A DNA stretch of 64,000 nt from Rhodopseudomonas palustris (GTDB taxonomy: Bacteria; Pseudomonadota; Alphaproteobacteria; Rhizobiales; Xanthobacteraceae). The DNA is taken from the NCBI GenBank assembly GCA_016215605.1, contig JACRJB010000034.1, positions 44,130-108,129 of the forward strand. The letters run 5' to 3'. A program made the position numbers and the translations under genes. Below the pieces are notes generated by a model. The model saw only the letters and a list, made by a program, of their open reading frames with translations, was not told the origin of the DNA and searched no databases. Shown here in pieces: positions 1-8,328 of this stretch (its first letter is position 1; each line of letters starts with the position of its first letter).

Positions 1-206
1 TTCGCCGCCAGCACGTCGATGATCGCCGCAACGTCACGCGCTCCGTCGCACAGTTGCAGGATCTCGACCGCGATGTCGTCCGGCGCCAGCACGCGCTCGG
101 GCGCGAGGATCACCCAGCGCTGCCGCGTCTCGTCGAACCGCAGCTTGGCGTGGCGCGGCAGCACCGGCCGGCTCGATTCGCTGACGGTGATGTTGCGCGA
201 TGCCAT
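1..206 (-). CDS. pqqD: PqqD, PQQ peptide chaperone (3' end outside window)
   Basis: PqqD binds the PqqA precursor peptide and presents it to the radical SAM enzyme PqqE during pyrroloquinoline quinone synthesis in the cytoplasm. The visible N-terminal 68 residues begin MASRNITVSESSRP and continue with RHAKLRFDETRQRWVILAPE, the conserved winged-helix-like PqqD fold. The ATG lies 10 bases after the pqqC stop, so the gene is in the same leftward operon as pqqA, pqqB and pqqC. The C-terminus, and any pqqE, lie beyond the left edge. The reading is sequence recognition only, but position and sequence agree. Confidence 0.88.
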   Translation of the reverse strand, partial: MASRNITVSESSRPVLPRHAKLRFDETRQRWVILAPERVLAPDDIAVEILQLCDGARDVAAIIDVLAA

Positions 207-216
207 CGCCCTGCCC

Positions 217-972
217 TCACCCGGCCTGCGGCACGAATGCGCCCGGCGGAATATGGCCGTCGACATAGGCGTGATGCAGCGCGTCGAGCTGCGCCCACAG
301 CACGTTGGTCTTGAAGATCAGCGCATTGCAGACCGCTTCGCGCTCGGCCGGGGTGGTCGCGTGACGCTTGACGTAGTCGAGCGCGAACGCCGCATCGCGC
401 GGCGCCTGATCCAACCGGCGCTTGAAGTAGCTCATGATCTCCGGATTGACGAAATCGTAATGCGCCAGCATGCCGGAGATGCGTTCCTCGTGCAGGTTCG
501 GCGCGAACAGCTCGGTCAGCGACGACGCGATCGCTTCCAGCGGGCTGCGGTCGCGGACGAAATGCACGTAGGCGTCCACCGCGAAGCGAGTGGCCGGCAG
601 AATGCCCTGGGTCGACTCGACGTAGGCGCTGTCGAGCCCGAGGCCCTCGGTCAGCTTCAGCCAGCGCTCGATGCCGCCCTCGCTGGACAGATCGCCGTCG
701 TGATCCTCGATGCGGTGCCGCCATTCGACCCGCGTGGCGCGGTCGCGGAAGCGCGAGATCACCACGGCGTCCTTGATCGGGATCGAGCTCTGATAGTAGT
801 AGCGATTCAGCGCCCAGGCCTGCACCTGCCCCTTGTTCAGCCTGCCGCCGTGCAGCAGCCGATGAAACGGGTGCAGATTGTGATAGCGCGCGGCGCCGAT
901 CTGCCGCAGCGCGGCTTCGAGTTCGTCGGCGCTCGCGAGCGGCGCGGCGCCGTTGATCGAAAACGCGGTCAT
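217..972 (-). CDS. pqqC: PqqC, pyrroloquinoline-quinone synthase
   Basis: PqqC catalyses the last step of PQQ synthesis, the cofactor-free ring closure and eight-electron oxidation of AHQQ using O2. At 251 residues it has the family's usual length. The sequence includes HNLHPFH near the N-terminus, WALNRYYYQSSIPIKDA, the acidic/His stretch RIEDHDG and SLTELFAPNLHEERI, all typical of the seven-helix PqqC/TenA-like fold. The ATG at 972 is chosen because it gives the standard N-terminus. A GTG at 981 overlapping the pqqB stop (GTGA) is a possible alternative that would couple translation to pqqB. Confidence 0.95.
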   Translation of the reverse strand: MTAFSINGAAPLASADELEAALRQIGAARYHNLHPFHRLLHGGRLNKGQVQAWALNRYYYQSSIPIKDAVVISRFRDRATRVEWRHRIEDHDGDLSSEGGIERWLKLTEGLGLDSAYVESTQGILPATRFAVDAYVHFVRDRSPLEAIASSLTELFAPNLHEERISGMLAHYDFVNPEIMSYFKRRLDQAPRDAAFALDYVKRHATTPAEREAVCNALIFKTNVLWAQLDALHHAYVDGHIPPGAFVPQAG

Positions 973-977
973 CGCAT

Positions 978-1904
978 TCACAGCGTCACCTCCGTGCCGT
1001 CGGCCGGGATCTGCCAGCCGGCCGTCTCCGCGGCGCGGCGCTCGGCGGAATCGCACAGCAGCGCCGGGTTCGAATTGTTGATGTGCACGAACAGTTTTCG
1101 CGCAATGTCCAGGCCACCGAGGGCCGCAATGGCACCGTCCGCGCCCGACATCGCGATGTGCCCCATCGCCTGCCCGGTCTTGTGACCGAGCCCGGCGGCG
1201 ATCAGTTCGTCGTCCCGCCACACCGTCCCGTCGAACAGCAGCAACGGCGCCCCCGCCAGCCGCGCCTTGAGGTCGTCGGTCACGCGCGCGCAGGCGGTGA
1301 GCACGTGCATCGATCGGCCGGTCGCCTTGTCGGTGAACGTCAGTCCGAGCGTATCGCCGTCCGCGGCATCGCCGCCAGGATGCGTCCGCCCTTCGAGATA
1401 CCAGGCGGCTTTGCCGGGCACGGCGAACGCCACCACCTCGAGACCGGAGCGCGTGCCGTCGGGCAGGAGCGGCTCGAACGGGCGGTCGATCTCGATCGGC
1501 CGACGCGGCACCAGCTTTTCGTTCAGCACGTTGAAGATGCTGTTCGCCCGCAGGATCGCCAGCACCTTGGCGTGGCCGTAGATCGCGAACGGCGAGCCTT
1601 CGCGCATCGACAGCAACCCCGCCACCGCGTCGACCTCGCCGTTGGTGAGGATCACGCCGGCGATCGGGCTGTGCCGCAGCGCGCCGGGCTTGGGATGAAG
1701 CTGCGGCGTCGCGATGATCTGCTGGCGCAGGTCGGGCGAGGCGTTGATCAGGAACCAGTGCGCGCCGTCGACGCTGATGGCCAGCGACGCCTGCGTGCGC
1801 TGCTCGGCCGGATCGGCGAACGCGGCGCGACAGTTGACGCAACCGCAATTCCATTGCGGAACCCCGCCGCCGGCCGCCGCTCCGAGCACGACGACGCGCA
1901 TCAT
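978..1904 (-). CDS. pqqB: PqqB, PQQ biosynthesis metallo-hydrolase-like protein
   Basis: PqqB belongs to the metallo-beta-lactamase fold and acts in PQQ production (proposed hydroxylation of the tyrosine of the precursor). The N-terminus MMRVVVLGAAAGGGVPQWNC with the following cysteine-rich GCVNCRAAF is diagnostic. Length is 308 residues from the chosen start, normal for the family. Tandem ATG codons at 1904 and 1901 follow a GGAGG ribosome site by 6 bases, which decides against the longer in-frame extension. The C-terminal VHINNSNP motif is present. The stop is next to or overlapping the pqqC start. Confidence 0.95.
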   Translation of the reverse strand: MMRVVVLGAAAGGGVPQWNCGCVNCRAAFADPAEQRTQASLAISVDGAHWFLINASPDLRQQIIATPQLHPKPGALRHSPIAGVILTNGEVDAVAGLLSMREGSPFAIYGHAKVLAILRANSIFNVLNEKLVPRRPIEIDRPFEPLLPDGTRSGLEVVAFAVPGKAAWYLEGRTHPGGDAADGDTLGLTFTDKATGRSMHVLTACARVTDDLKARLAGAPLLLFDGTVWRDDELIAAGLGHKTGQAMGHIAMSGADGAIAALGGLDIARKLFVHINNSNPALLCDSAERRAAETAGWQIPADGTEVTL

Positions 1905-1952
1905 CGGCAGCCTCCGCTCGCCATCACCATGCCCGCAGGACCAGACCACCGG

Positions 1953-1986
1953 CAAAACGAAAGCAGCCGGCGTGGATGCGCCGGCC
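1953..1986 (-). terminator. Possible attenuator hairpin between pqqA and pqqB
   Basis: On the pqq-coding strand a 7-bp perfect stem (GCCGGCG / CGCCGGC, 6-base loop, 1966-1985) is followed by a T-rich stretch reading TGCTTTCGTTTTG. Partial termination here would make pqqA mRNA more abundant than pqqBCD mRNA, as reported for other pqq operons. The T-tract is imperfect, so this is an inference. Confidence 0.45.
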
Positions 1987-2025
1987 GCCCGCGTTCGTCA
2001 TCAATCGCGCCGCTGTCGAGGTCGA

Positions 2026-2106
2026 TTACTTGCGCACCGCGCAGGCGTACATGTTGATTTCCATGCCGACGGAAACTTCGACGATCGCAGGTTTCTTCCA
2101 GGCCAT
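2026..2106 (-). CDS. pqqA: PqqA, PQQ precursor peptide
   Basis: A 26-residue peptide starting MAWKKPAIVEV and containing the conserved E16-x3-Y20 pair (EINMY), whose Glu and Tyr side chains are cross-linked by PqqE and become PQQ. The start follows a GGGAGG-type ribosome site (gggaggacctc ATG). It is the first gene of the leftward pqq operon and lies 121 bases before pqqB, with a possible attenuator between. Residues 21-26 (ACAVRK) form the usual short tail. The identification is secure because of the motif and the neighbours. Confidence 0.95.
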   Translation of the reverse strand: MAWKKPAIVEVSVGMEINMYACAVRK

Positions 2107-2563
2107 GAGGTCCTCCCGATGATGCAGACTGTCGCCGCAATGAAGTCAGGATACGGCTGCCGACCAACCCGCGCAAGCCGCGTTGGTTGCTGCACTGCGT
2201 GATCAAGACGCAGTGAGCGTTGGCGCTGCGCTGCGCAGCACGGCACAAATGCACCGGCACCGGCGGCTCGTTCAAGTCGATGGCCCGCTTTTTGGCATCC
2301 AGCTTTGCTGCGAAGCACACGGCACGGAAGATTCTCCAGCCCGCCGGCGAAGGCGGCTTCTGTCCCCTTGGCGACCCGAACGGGCCTCAACCGTCCGCGA
2401 CGGTGCCTTCCTTCAAGCCAACGTGGCATCCCAAACCCGAGAGCGATTCGGCCATTTTCTGGCGAAATCAGCCGTTTCGGCCCTCGTCTTGACTCTCTGG
2501 CATCTGGCATGCCAGAGCAAGAGACAGACGCCGGCCCAGGATGGACCGGCGCATGGGAGATCG
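2107..2563. other. Divergent control region between pqqA and the GntR gene
   Basis: About 457 bases between divergently transcribed pqqA and the GntR-type regulator. No convincing gene is seen: the open frames here have no ribosome site or recognisable sequence. It must hold the pqqA promoter and the promoter of the regulator. A strong inverted repeat near its right end is listed separately. Confidence 0.6.
2495..2517. promoter_or_regulatory. Operator-like palindrome upstream of the GntR gene
   Basis: Perfect 9-bp inverted repeat CTCTGGCAT-ctggc-ATGCCAGAG, containing the inner palindrome TGGCATGCCA. TGG-N4-CCA cores are common in operators of FCD-type GntR regulators, and the site lies 46 bases upstream of such a regulator's start codon. 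A role in autoregulation and control of the downstream operon is inferred. Confidence 0.55.
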
Positions 2564-3292
2564 ATGACCGCTCGCGCCAGAACCAGACCGGAGCTGATCG
2601 CCGAGCCCGATCTCGCGATGAGCCCGCTTGCGCCCGAGGCCAGCTACAAAGCCAAGGCCTACGAAGCGCTGAAGCAGGCCATCCTCAAGATGGACATCTA
2701 CACCACGCCCGAGCCGGTGATGCTCGACGAGCGCGCGCTGTCCGACAAGCTCGGCGTCAGCCGCACGCCGATCCGCGAGGCGATCGCGATGCTCGAGCAG
2801 GATGGCCTGGTGAAGGCCGTGCCGCGCCGCGGCATCATCGTGGTGCGCCGGACCAAGGCCGAGATCGTCGACATGATCCGTGCCTGGGCGGCACTGGAGA
2901 GCATGGCCGCGCGGCTGATCACCACGATGGCGCGCAAGCGCGACATCACCGCGCTGCGCGACGTGTTCGAGGCGTTCGGCCCCGATCACCTGCCGCAGGA
3001 TCACATCCAGGAATATTCCCGCGCCAACATCGTGTTTCATCAGGCGCTGATCTCGCTCAGCGAGTCGCAGGTGCTGGTCGAGATGACCGACGACATCCTG
3101 ATTCACGTGCGCGGCTATCGCCAGCTCACGATCGGCCGCAAGGAGCGCATCGCCGCGTCGCTACCCGAACATCTGGCGATGATCGAGGCGATGGAGGAGC
3201 GCGACACCGAGCTCGCCGAGAAGCTGGCGCGCGACCACACGCTGCGCCTCGCCGCTTATGTCGAGGCGCACGGCCAGGAGCTATTCGCGTGA
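2564..3292 (+). CDS. GntR-family (FCD subfamily) transcriptional regulator
   Basis: A 242-residue DNA-binding regulator. An N-terminal winged helix (about residues 27-100; ALSDKLGVSRTPIREAIAML is the recognition helix) is followed by an all-helical FCD effector domain (about 110-235) that in this family binds small carboxylic acids through metal-coordinating Asp/His residues. The ATG at 2564 is chosen because it follows GGGAGA by a few bases and gives a standard length; the open frame extends upstream without support. It precedes a CoA-transferase and a tricarboxylate transporter on the same strand, so it probably controls that catabolic block. The inverted repeat at 2495-2517 is a plausible operator. 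Confidence 0.88.
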   Translation: MTARARTRPELIAEPDLAMSPLAPEASYKAKAYEALKQAILKMDIYTTPEPVMLDERALSDKLGVSRTPIREAIAMLEQDGLVKAVPRRGIIVVRRTKAEIVDMIRAWAALESMAARLITTMARKRDITALRDVFEAFGPDHLPQDHIQEYSRANIVFHQALISLSESQVLVEMTDDILIHVRGYRQLTIGRKERIAASLPEHLAMIEAMEERDTELAEKLARDHTLRLAAYVEAHGQELFA

Positions 3293-3326
3293 CGCAGTTG
3301 GACCTTATGCTTAAACGCCCTTTCCC

Positions 3327-3442
3327 CGTCATTGCGAGGAGCACCCGGATCGGCGCTTCGCGCCGTCCGAGTACAGGCTCCGCGACGAAGCAATCCAGCT
3401 CCGTGCACGATGCTGGATTGCTTCGCTTCGCTCGCAATGACG
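3327..3442. repeat. Dispersed palindromic repeat (cgtcattgcgag type)
   Basis: Outer arms CGTCATTGCGAG and CTCGCAATGACG form a perfect inverted repeat about 116 bases apart. An inner hairpin pairs GAAGCAATCCAGC with GCTGGATTGCTTC. This is the extragenic repeat class common in Bradyrhizobium and Rhodopseudomonas. It lies between the regulator and the CoA-transferase and could end the regulator's transcript. Confidence 0.85.
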
Positions 3443-3516
3443 AGCGAAAGCGTATTGCTTTCAACCATTCAGTCAGCCGCTGACGAATCGACAGTCAGAC
3501 CCCACGGAGTAACCAG

Positions 3517-4794
3517 ATGACCAAGGCGCTCGACGGCGTTCGTATTCTCGATTTCACCCACGTCCAGTCCGGGCCGACCTGCACGCAGTTGCTGGCGTGG
3601 TTCGGCGCCGACGTCATCAAGGTCGAGCGCCCCGGCACCGGCGACATCACCCGCGGGCAGTTGCAGGACATCCCGAAGGTCGACAGCCTGTATTTCACCA
3701 TGCTGAACCACAACAAGCGGTCGATCACGCTCGACACCAAGAACCCGAAGGGCAAGGAAGTGCTCACCGCGCTGATCCGGTCCTGTGACGTGCTGGTGGA
3801 GAATTTCGGTCCCGGCGTGCTCGACCGGATGGGCTTCACCTGGGACAAGATCCAGGAGATCAACCCGCGGATGATCGTCGCCTCGATCAAGGGCTTCGGC
3901 CCCGGCCCGTATGAAGACTGCAAGGTCTACGAGAACGTCGCGCAGTGCACCGGCGGCGCCGCCTCCACCACCGGTTTCCGCGACGGCCCGCCGCTGGTCA
4001 CCGGCGCGCAGATCGGCGACTCCGGCACCGGCCTGCATCTCGCGCTCGGCATCGTCACCGCGCTGTACCAGCGCCAGCACACCGGCCGCGGCCAGCGCGT
4101 CACCGCCGCGATGCAGGACGGCGTGCTCAACCTGTCGCGCGTCAAGCTGCGCGACCAGCAGCGGCTCGCCCATGGCCCGCTCAAGGAATACAGCCAGTTC
4201 GGCGAAGGCGTCCCGTTCGGCGACGCGGTGCCGCGCGCCGGCAACGATTCCGGCGGCGGCCAGCCCGGCCGCATCCTGAAGTGCAAGGGCTGGGAGACCG
4301 ACCCCAACGCCTACATCTATTTCATCGCGCAGGCCCCGGTGTGGGAAAAGATCTGCGACGTGATCGGCGAGACCGGCTGGAAGACCCATCCGGACTACGC
4401 GACGCCGCCGGCGCGCCTGAAGCACCTCAACCAGATCTTCGCCCGCATCGAACAGTGGACGATGACCAAGACCAAATTCGAGGCGATGGAGATCCTCAAC
4501 AAGGACGACATCCCCTGCGGCCCGATCCTGTCGATGAAGGAACTCGCCGAAGACCAGTCGCTGCGCGCGACGGGAACCGTGGTCGAGGTCGATCATCCGA
4601 CCCGCGGCAAGTACCTATCGGTTGGCAACCCGATCAAGCTGTCGGACTCGCCGACGCATGTGGAGCGCTCGCCGCTGCTGGGCGAACATACCGACGAAAT
4701 CCTGCGCGACGTGCTCGGCTTCACCGATCATCAGGTCGCCGAAATCCACGATTCCGGCGCGCTCGATCCGCCGCGCAAGCAGGCCGCCGAGTAA
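3517..4794 (+). CDS. frc: Formyl-CoA transferase-like class III CoA-transferase
   Basis: Class III (CaiB/BaiF) enzyme that moves CoA between carboxylic acids through an aspartyl-CoA anhydride. At 425 residues it closely resembles oxalate/formyl-CoA transferases: [20 protein letters not shown] at the N-terminus, the nucleophile Asp168 in QIGDSG, the glycine loop GGGQP at 246-250, and [11 protein letters not shown] ribosome site (ACGGAGT) precedes the ATG. No oxalyl-CoA decarboxylase is adjacent; the following genes are a tricarboxylate transporter, so the acid activated may not be oxalate. From memory, position 48 is Trp in the Oxalobacter enzyme, whereas here it is Gln, which may matter for specificity. 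The family is certain; the exact substrate is not. Confidence 0.85.
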   Translation: MTKALDGVRILDFTHVQSGPTCTQLLAWFGADVIKVERPGTGDITRGQLQDIPKVDSLYFTMLNHNKRSITLDTKNPKGKEVLTALIRSCDVLVENFGPGVLDRMGFTWDKIQEINPRMIVASIKGFGPGPYEDCKVYENVAQCTGGAASTTGFRDGPPLVTGAQIGDSGTGLHLALGIVTALYQRQHTGRGQRVTAAMQDGVLNLSRVKLRDQQRLAHGPLKEYSQFGEGVPFGDAVPRAGNDSGGGQPGRILKCKGWETDPNAYIYFIAQAPVWEKICDVIGETGWKTHPDYATPPARLKHLNQIFARIEQWTMTKTKFEAMEILNKDDIPCGPILSMKELAEDQSLRATGTVVEVDHPTRGKYLSVGNPIKLSDSPTHVERSPLLGEHTDEILRDVLGFTDHQVAEIHDSGALDPPRKQAAE

Positions 4795-4807
4795 TCATCA
4801 GACGATC

Positions 4808-4835
4808 GCGCGGGGCCCTCGGGCCCCGCCTTCTC
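4808..4835 (+). terminator. Rho-independent terminator after the CoA-transferase gene
   Basis: A 9-bp perfect GC stem GCGGGGCCC / GGGCCCCGC with a 2-base spacer (4810-4829) followed by TTCT, starting 13 bases after the frc stop codon. The short T-run makes it moderate. It would separate frc transcription from the tct genes. Confidence 0.65.
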
Positions 4836-4848
4836 GACACGATTGGTA

Positions 4849-4876
4849 CCTGCGCAAAATTTTCGCGAAGCGCAGG
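4849..4876. promoter_or_regulatory. Inverted repeat upstream of tctC
   Basis: CCTGCGC and GCGCAGG flank a 14-base AT-richer centre (aaaattttcgcgaa), about 120 bases before the tctC start. It could be an operator or a hairpin in the tct leader. No factor can be named from the sequence. Confidence 0.3.
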
Positions 4877-4997
4877 TTGGTTTTCAGCAATTTCGTTTGC
4901 AAGCTTCCGCGGTTGATGGAAACATCATCGCAAGCAGAATGCGTACTGACGCAAAGCCGGCGCAGATCGGCTCGTCCAAAATTCGAGGGAGAGAAGC

Positions 4998-6011
4998 ATG
5001 AAGGGTGGAGTGACTCGTCTTGCGTCCGGCGTCATCGCCGCGATCTGCATCGCCGGTTCGGGTGTTCCGGCGAACGCGGCCTGGCAGCCGACCCGTCCGG
5101 TCGAGTTCATCGTTCCCGCCGGAACCGGCGGCGGCGCCGACCAGATGGCGCGGACGCTGCAGGGCATCGTCACCAAATACAATCTGATGAAGCAGCCGCT
5201 GGTGGTGGTCAACAAATCCGGCGGCGCCGGCGGCGAAGGCTTCCTCGATGTGAAGATGGCGGCGAACAATCCGCACAAGATCATCATCACGCTGTCGAAT
5301 CTGTTCACCACCCCGCTCGCCACCGGGATCCCGTTCGGCTGGAAGGATCTGACCCCGGTCGCGATGCTCGCGCTCGACGAGTTCGTGCTCTGGGTCAACG
5401 CCGAAAAGCCCTACAAGACCGCCAAGGACTTCGTCGACGCGCTGAAGAAGGCCCCGCCCGGGAGCGTCAAGCTCGGCGGCACCGGCTCCAAGCAGGAAGA
5501 CCAGATCATCACGGTGGCGCTGGAGAAGGCGACCGGCGCGAAGCTCACCTACATCCCCTACAAGGGCGGCGGCGAGGTCGCGGTTCAGCTGGTCGGCAAC
5601 CATATCGACGCCACCGTCAACAACCCGATCGAAGCGGTGGCGCAATGGCGCGGCGGCAAGCTGCGTCCGCTCTGCGTGTTCGACGCCAAACCGATGGACT
5701 ACGGCGAGCCGATCGCCGACGGCCAGGCTTGGAAGGACGTCCCGACCTGCAAGTCGCAAGGGCTCGACATCGAATATCTGATGCTGCGCGGCATCTTCAT
5801 GGGGCCGAAGGCGACCCCGGACCAGGTCGCCTATTACGTCGATCTGTTCAACAAGGTCCGCGACACCCCGGAATGGAAGGACTTCATGAAGAACGGTGCG
5901 TTCAACACCACCTTCATGACCGGCGCCGATTTCGCCAAATGGGTCGAGACCGAAGACAAGAGACACGAAACCCTGATGCGGGAAGCCGGCTTCCTGGCGC
6001 AGGGCAACTGA
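4998..6011 (+). CDS. tctC: Tripartite tricarboxylate transporter substrate-binding protein (TctC family)
   Basis: Periplasmic binding protein of a TTT system, 337 residues. An N-terminal signal peptide (about residues 1-28, ending PANA-A) precedes the mature protein, which starts WQPTRPVEFIVPAGTGGGAD, the hallmark Bug/TctC substrate loop. YIPYKGGGEVAVQL in the middle is the second conserved loop. A strong AGGGAGAGAAGC ribosome site precedes the ATG. It is the first gene of tctC-tctB-tctA, spaced 83 and 79 bases. TctC paralogues bind very different carboxylates, so the substrate is open; the neighbouring CoA-transferase suggests an acid that is activated to its CoA thioester. Confidence 0.92.
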   Translation: MKGGVTRLASGVIAAICIAGSGVPANAAWQPTRPVEFIVPAGTGGGADQMARTLQGIVTKYNLMKQPLVVVNKSGGAGGEGFLDVKMAANNPHKIIITLSNLFTTPLATGIPFGWKDLTPVAMLALDEFVLWVNAEKPYKTAKDFVDALKKAPPGSVKLGGTGSKQEDQIITVALEKATGAKLTYIPYKGGGEVAVQLVGNHIDATVNNPIEAVAQWRGGKLRPLCVFDAKPMDYGEPIADGQAWKDVPTCKSQGLDIEYLMLRGIFMGPKATPDQVAYYVDLFNKVRDTPEWKDFMKNGAFNTTFMTGADFAKWVETEDKRHETLMREAGFLAQGN

Positions 6012-6094
6012 TCACGGCGACCGAACGAACCAACTGACATCGGCTCCGGCGCGGAGCGACAGCCCGCGCCGCCTCTCTTGTCCGGGAAGTACTC

Positions 6095-6592
6095 ATGTCC
6101 GCATCGACTGACGGCAACCTCGGTCCCTCGCACAAGCTGGTCGAGGCCGGCGTCGCCCTTCTGATCGGCGCCGCTGGCGTCGTGGTGATCATCGGCAGCA
6201 TCAAGGCCGGGATCGGCTGGGGCGCCGAAGGGCCGCGCGCCGGCTTCTTCCCGTTCTATATCGGGCTGTTCATCGTGCTCGCCAGCGTGATCAATCTCGT
6301 GTCCGCGCTGCGCGTCCGGCATCATCATCTGTTCGCCGAATGGAGCCAGCTCGGCCACGTCATGAGCGTGTTGATTCCGAGCGCGATCTTCGTCGGCGCG
6401 ATGCCGTTCATCGGCCTCTACGTGTCGTCGGCGCTGTTCATCGGCTGGTTCATGCGCCGGCTCGGCAAATATCGCTGGCTGACGGTGCTGGCCGTCGCGA
6501 TCGGCGCGCCGGTGATTACCTATCTGGTGTTCGAGCGCTGGTTCCTGGTGCCGTTGCCGAAGGGGCCGCTCGAAGACTGGCTCGGCCTCTAG
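6095..6592 (+). CDS. tctB: TTT transporter small membrane subunit (TctB family)
   Basis: A 165-residue inner-membrane protein with four predicted hydrophobic segments (about residues 16-36, 50-70, 89-115 and 125-145), matching the small subunit (DUF1468/TctB) of tripartite tricarboxylate transporters. EGPRAGFFPFYIG after the first helix is typical. It lies between the binding protein and the large permease, as expected. Start chosen at the ATG 13 bases after GGGAAG. Confidence 0.9.
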   Translation: MSASTDGNLGPSHKLVEAGVALLIGAAGVVVIIGSIKAGIGWGAEGPRAGFFPFYIGLFIVLASVINLVSALRVRHHHLFAEWSQLGHVMSVLIPSAIFVGAMPFIGLYVSSALFIGWFMRRLGKYRWLTVLAVAIGAPVITYLVFERWFLVPLPKGPLEDWLGL

Positions 6593-6671
6593 GCTTCCCG
6601 CTCTCCCCCGCGAAACCGTGCCCATTTCGCCCGAAAACGTTTGATGCCCTCGTAGTTCAGGACCTGCCCGG

Positions 6672-8204
6672 ATGGAAGAGCTCGCCAACCTGTTCCACGG
6701 CTTCGCCGTCGCGCTGATGCCGTTCAACATTCTGGTGATGGTGATCGGCATCGTGCTGGGGGTCATCATCGGCGTGCTGCCCGGGCTCGGCGGCGCCAAT
6801 GGCGTCGCGATCCTGCTGCCGCTCACCTTCAGCATGCCGCCGACCTCGGCGATCATCATGCTGTCCTGCATCTATTGGGGGGCGCTGTTCGGCGGCGCGA
6901 TCACCTCGATCCTGTTCAACATCCCCGGCGAGCCATGGTCGGTCGCGACCACCTTCGACGGCTATCCGATGGCGCAGAAGGGCAAGGCCGGCGAGGCGCT
7001 GACCGCCGCCTTCACCTCGTCCTTCGTCGGCGCGCTGTTCGCCATCATCATGATCACGCTGGTGGCGCCGCTGGTGGCGCGGTTCGCGCTGGAGTTCGGA
7101 CCGGCGGAAAAATTCGCGGTGTATTTCCTCGCCTTCTGCAGTTTCGTCGGGCTGTCCAAAGAACCACCGTTCAAGACCGTGGCGGCGATGATGCTCGGCT
7201 TCGCGCTGGCCGCGGTGGGCCTGGATTCGATGACCGGCCAGCTGCGGCTGACGTTCGGCTTCACCGAGATGCTGAACGGCTTCGACTTCCTGATCGCCGT
7301 GATCGGCCTGTTCGGCATCGGCGAGATCCTGCTGACGATGGAGGACGGGCTCAGCTTCCGCGGCAACAACGCCAAGATCAATCTGCGCGTCGTGCTGCAC
7401 ACCTGGAAGGAGCTGCCGCGCTACTGGATGACGTCGCTGCGCTCCAGCGTGATCGGCTGCTGGATGGGCATCACCCCGGCCGGCGCCACACCGGCCTCGT
7501 TCATGAGCTACGGCATCGCCAAGCGAGTGTCGAAGAACGGCAAGAACTTCGGCCAGGGCGAGATCGAAGGCGTGATCGCGCCGGAGACCGCGGCGCACGC
7601 CGCCGGCACCGCGGCGCTGCTGCCGATGCTGTCGCTCGGCGTGCCCGGCTCGCCGACCGCCGCGGTGCTGCTCGGCGGCCTGCTGATCTGGGGCCTGCAG
7701 CCGGGCCCGATGCTGTTCGTCGAGCAGAAGGAATTCGTCTGGGGCCTGATCGCCTCGATGTACCTCGGCAACGTCGTCGGCCTGCTGATCGTGCTGACCT
7801 GCGTGCCGATCTTCGCCGCGATTCTGCGAATTCCGTTCAGCATCGTCGCGCCGCTGATCCTGGTGCTGTGCGCGATCGGCGCCTATTCGGTGCACAACTC
7901 GACCTTCGATGTGATGCTGATGCTGGTGTTCGGCGTGATCGGATACCTGTTGAAGAAGTGCAACTATCCGCTGGCGCCGCTGGTGCTGGCGATCGTGCTC
8001 GGCGACAAGGCGGAGGAAGCGTTCCGGCAGTCGCTGCTGGCGTCGCAGGGCGCGCTCGGCGTGTTCTTCTCCAACGGACTGGTCGGGACGATCATGGCGC
8101 TGGGGCTGATCGCGCTGTTCTGGTCGCCGATCAACGAGGGCTTCACCCGGCTGCGCTCCGCCGCCACCGGGCGGCCGCGGCCGGCCGGCCCCGATTACGA
8201 ATAA
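6672..8204 (+). CDS. tctA: TTT transporter large permease subunit (TctA family)
   Basis: A 510-residue polytopic membrane protein (about 11-12 hydrophobic segments), the transport channel of the TTT system. Typical TctA signatures are present: GVLPGLGGANGVAILLPLTF near the N-terminus, YWGALFGGAITSILFNIPGE, GVIAPETAAHA, and LGVPGSPTAAVLLGGLL. Length is standard. It completes the tctCBA set, so the transporter appears intact. Export of CoA-transferase products is unlikely; uptake driven by an ion gradient is the family mechanism. Confidence 0.93.
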   Translation: MEELANLFHGFAVALMPFNILVMVIGIVLGVIIGVLPGLGGANGVAILLPLTFSMPPTSAIIMLSCIYWGALFGGAITSILFNIPGEPWSVATTFDGYPMAQKGKAGEALTAAFTSSFVGALFAIIMITLVAPLVARFALEFGPAEKFAVYFLAFCSFVGLSKEPPFKTVAAMMLGFALAAVGLDSMTGQLRLTFGFTEMLNGFDFLIAVIGLFGIGEILLTMEDGLSFRGNNAKINLRVVLHTWKELPRYWMTSLRSSVIGCWMGITPAGATPASFMSYGIAKRVSKNGKNFGQGEIEGVIAPETAAHAAGTAALLPMLSLGVPGSPTAAVLLGGLLIWGLQPGPMLFVEQKEFVWGLIASMYLGNVVGLLIVLTCVPIFAAILRIPFSIVAPLILVLCAIGAYSVHNSTFDVMLMLVFGVIGYLLKKCNYPLAPLVLAIVLGDKAEEAFRQSLLASQGALGVFFSNGLVGTIMALGLIALFWSPINEGFTRLRSAATGRPRPAGPDYE

Positions 8205-8328
8205 TGCCCATGAACACAGCGCGCTTGAACCATGCGCCGATCTGACCGATAAACCGCCGCACCGCATCATTCGCCGGTGCAATCTCAAACGATCGCCAGG
8301 CGTTCTGGCGTTGAGCTCAGGAAGTTCG

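Noticed and set aside
2498..2512. TGGCAT-N5-ATGC read as a sigma-54 promoter
   Set aside because: It is contained in a perfect inverted repeat better explained as an operator, and the -12 element lacks TTGC.
6657..8288. 543-residue minus-strand frame opposite tctA
   Set aside because: Shadow frame with His/Arg/Gln-rich composition and no ribosome site; tctA is unambiguous.
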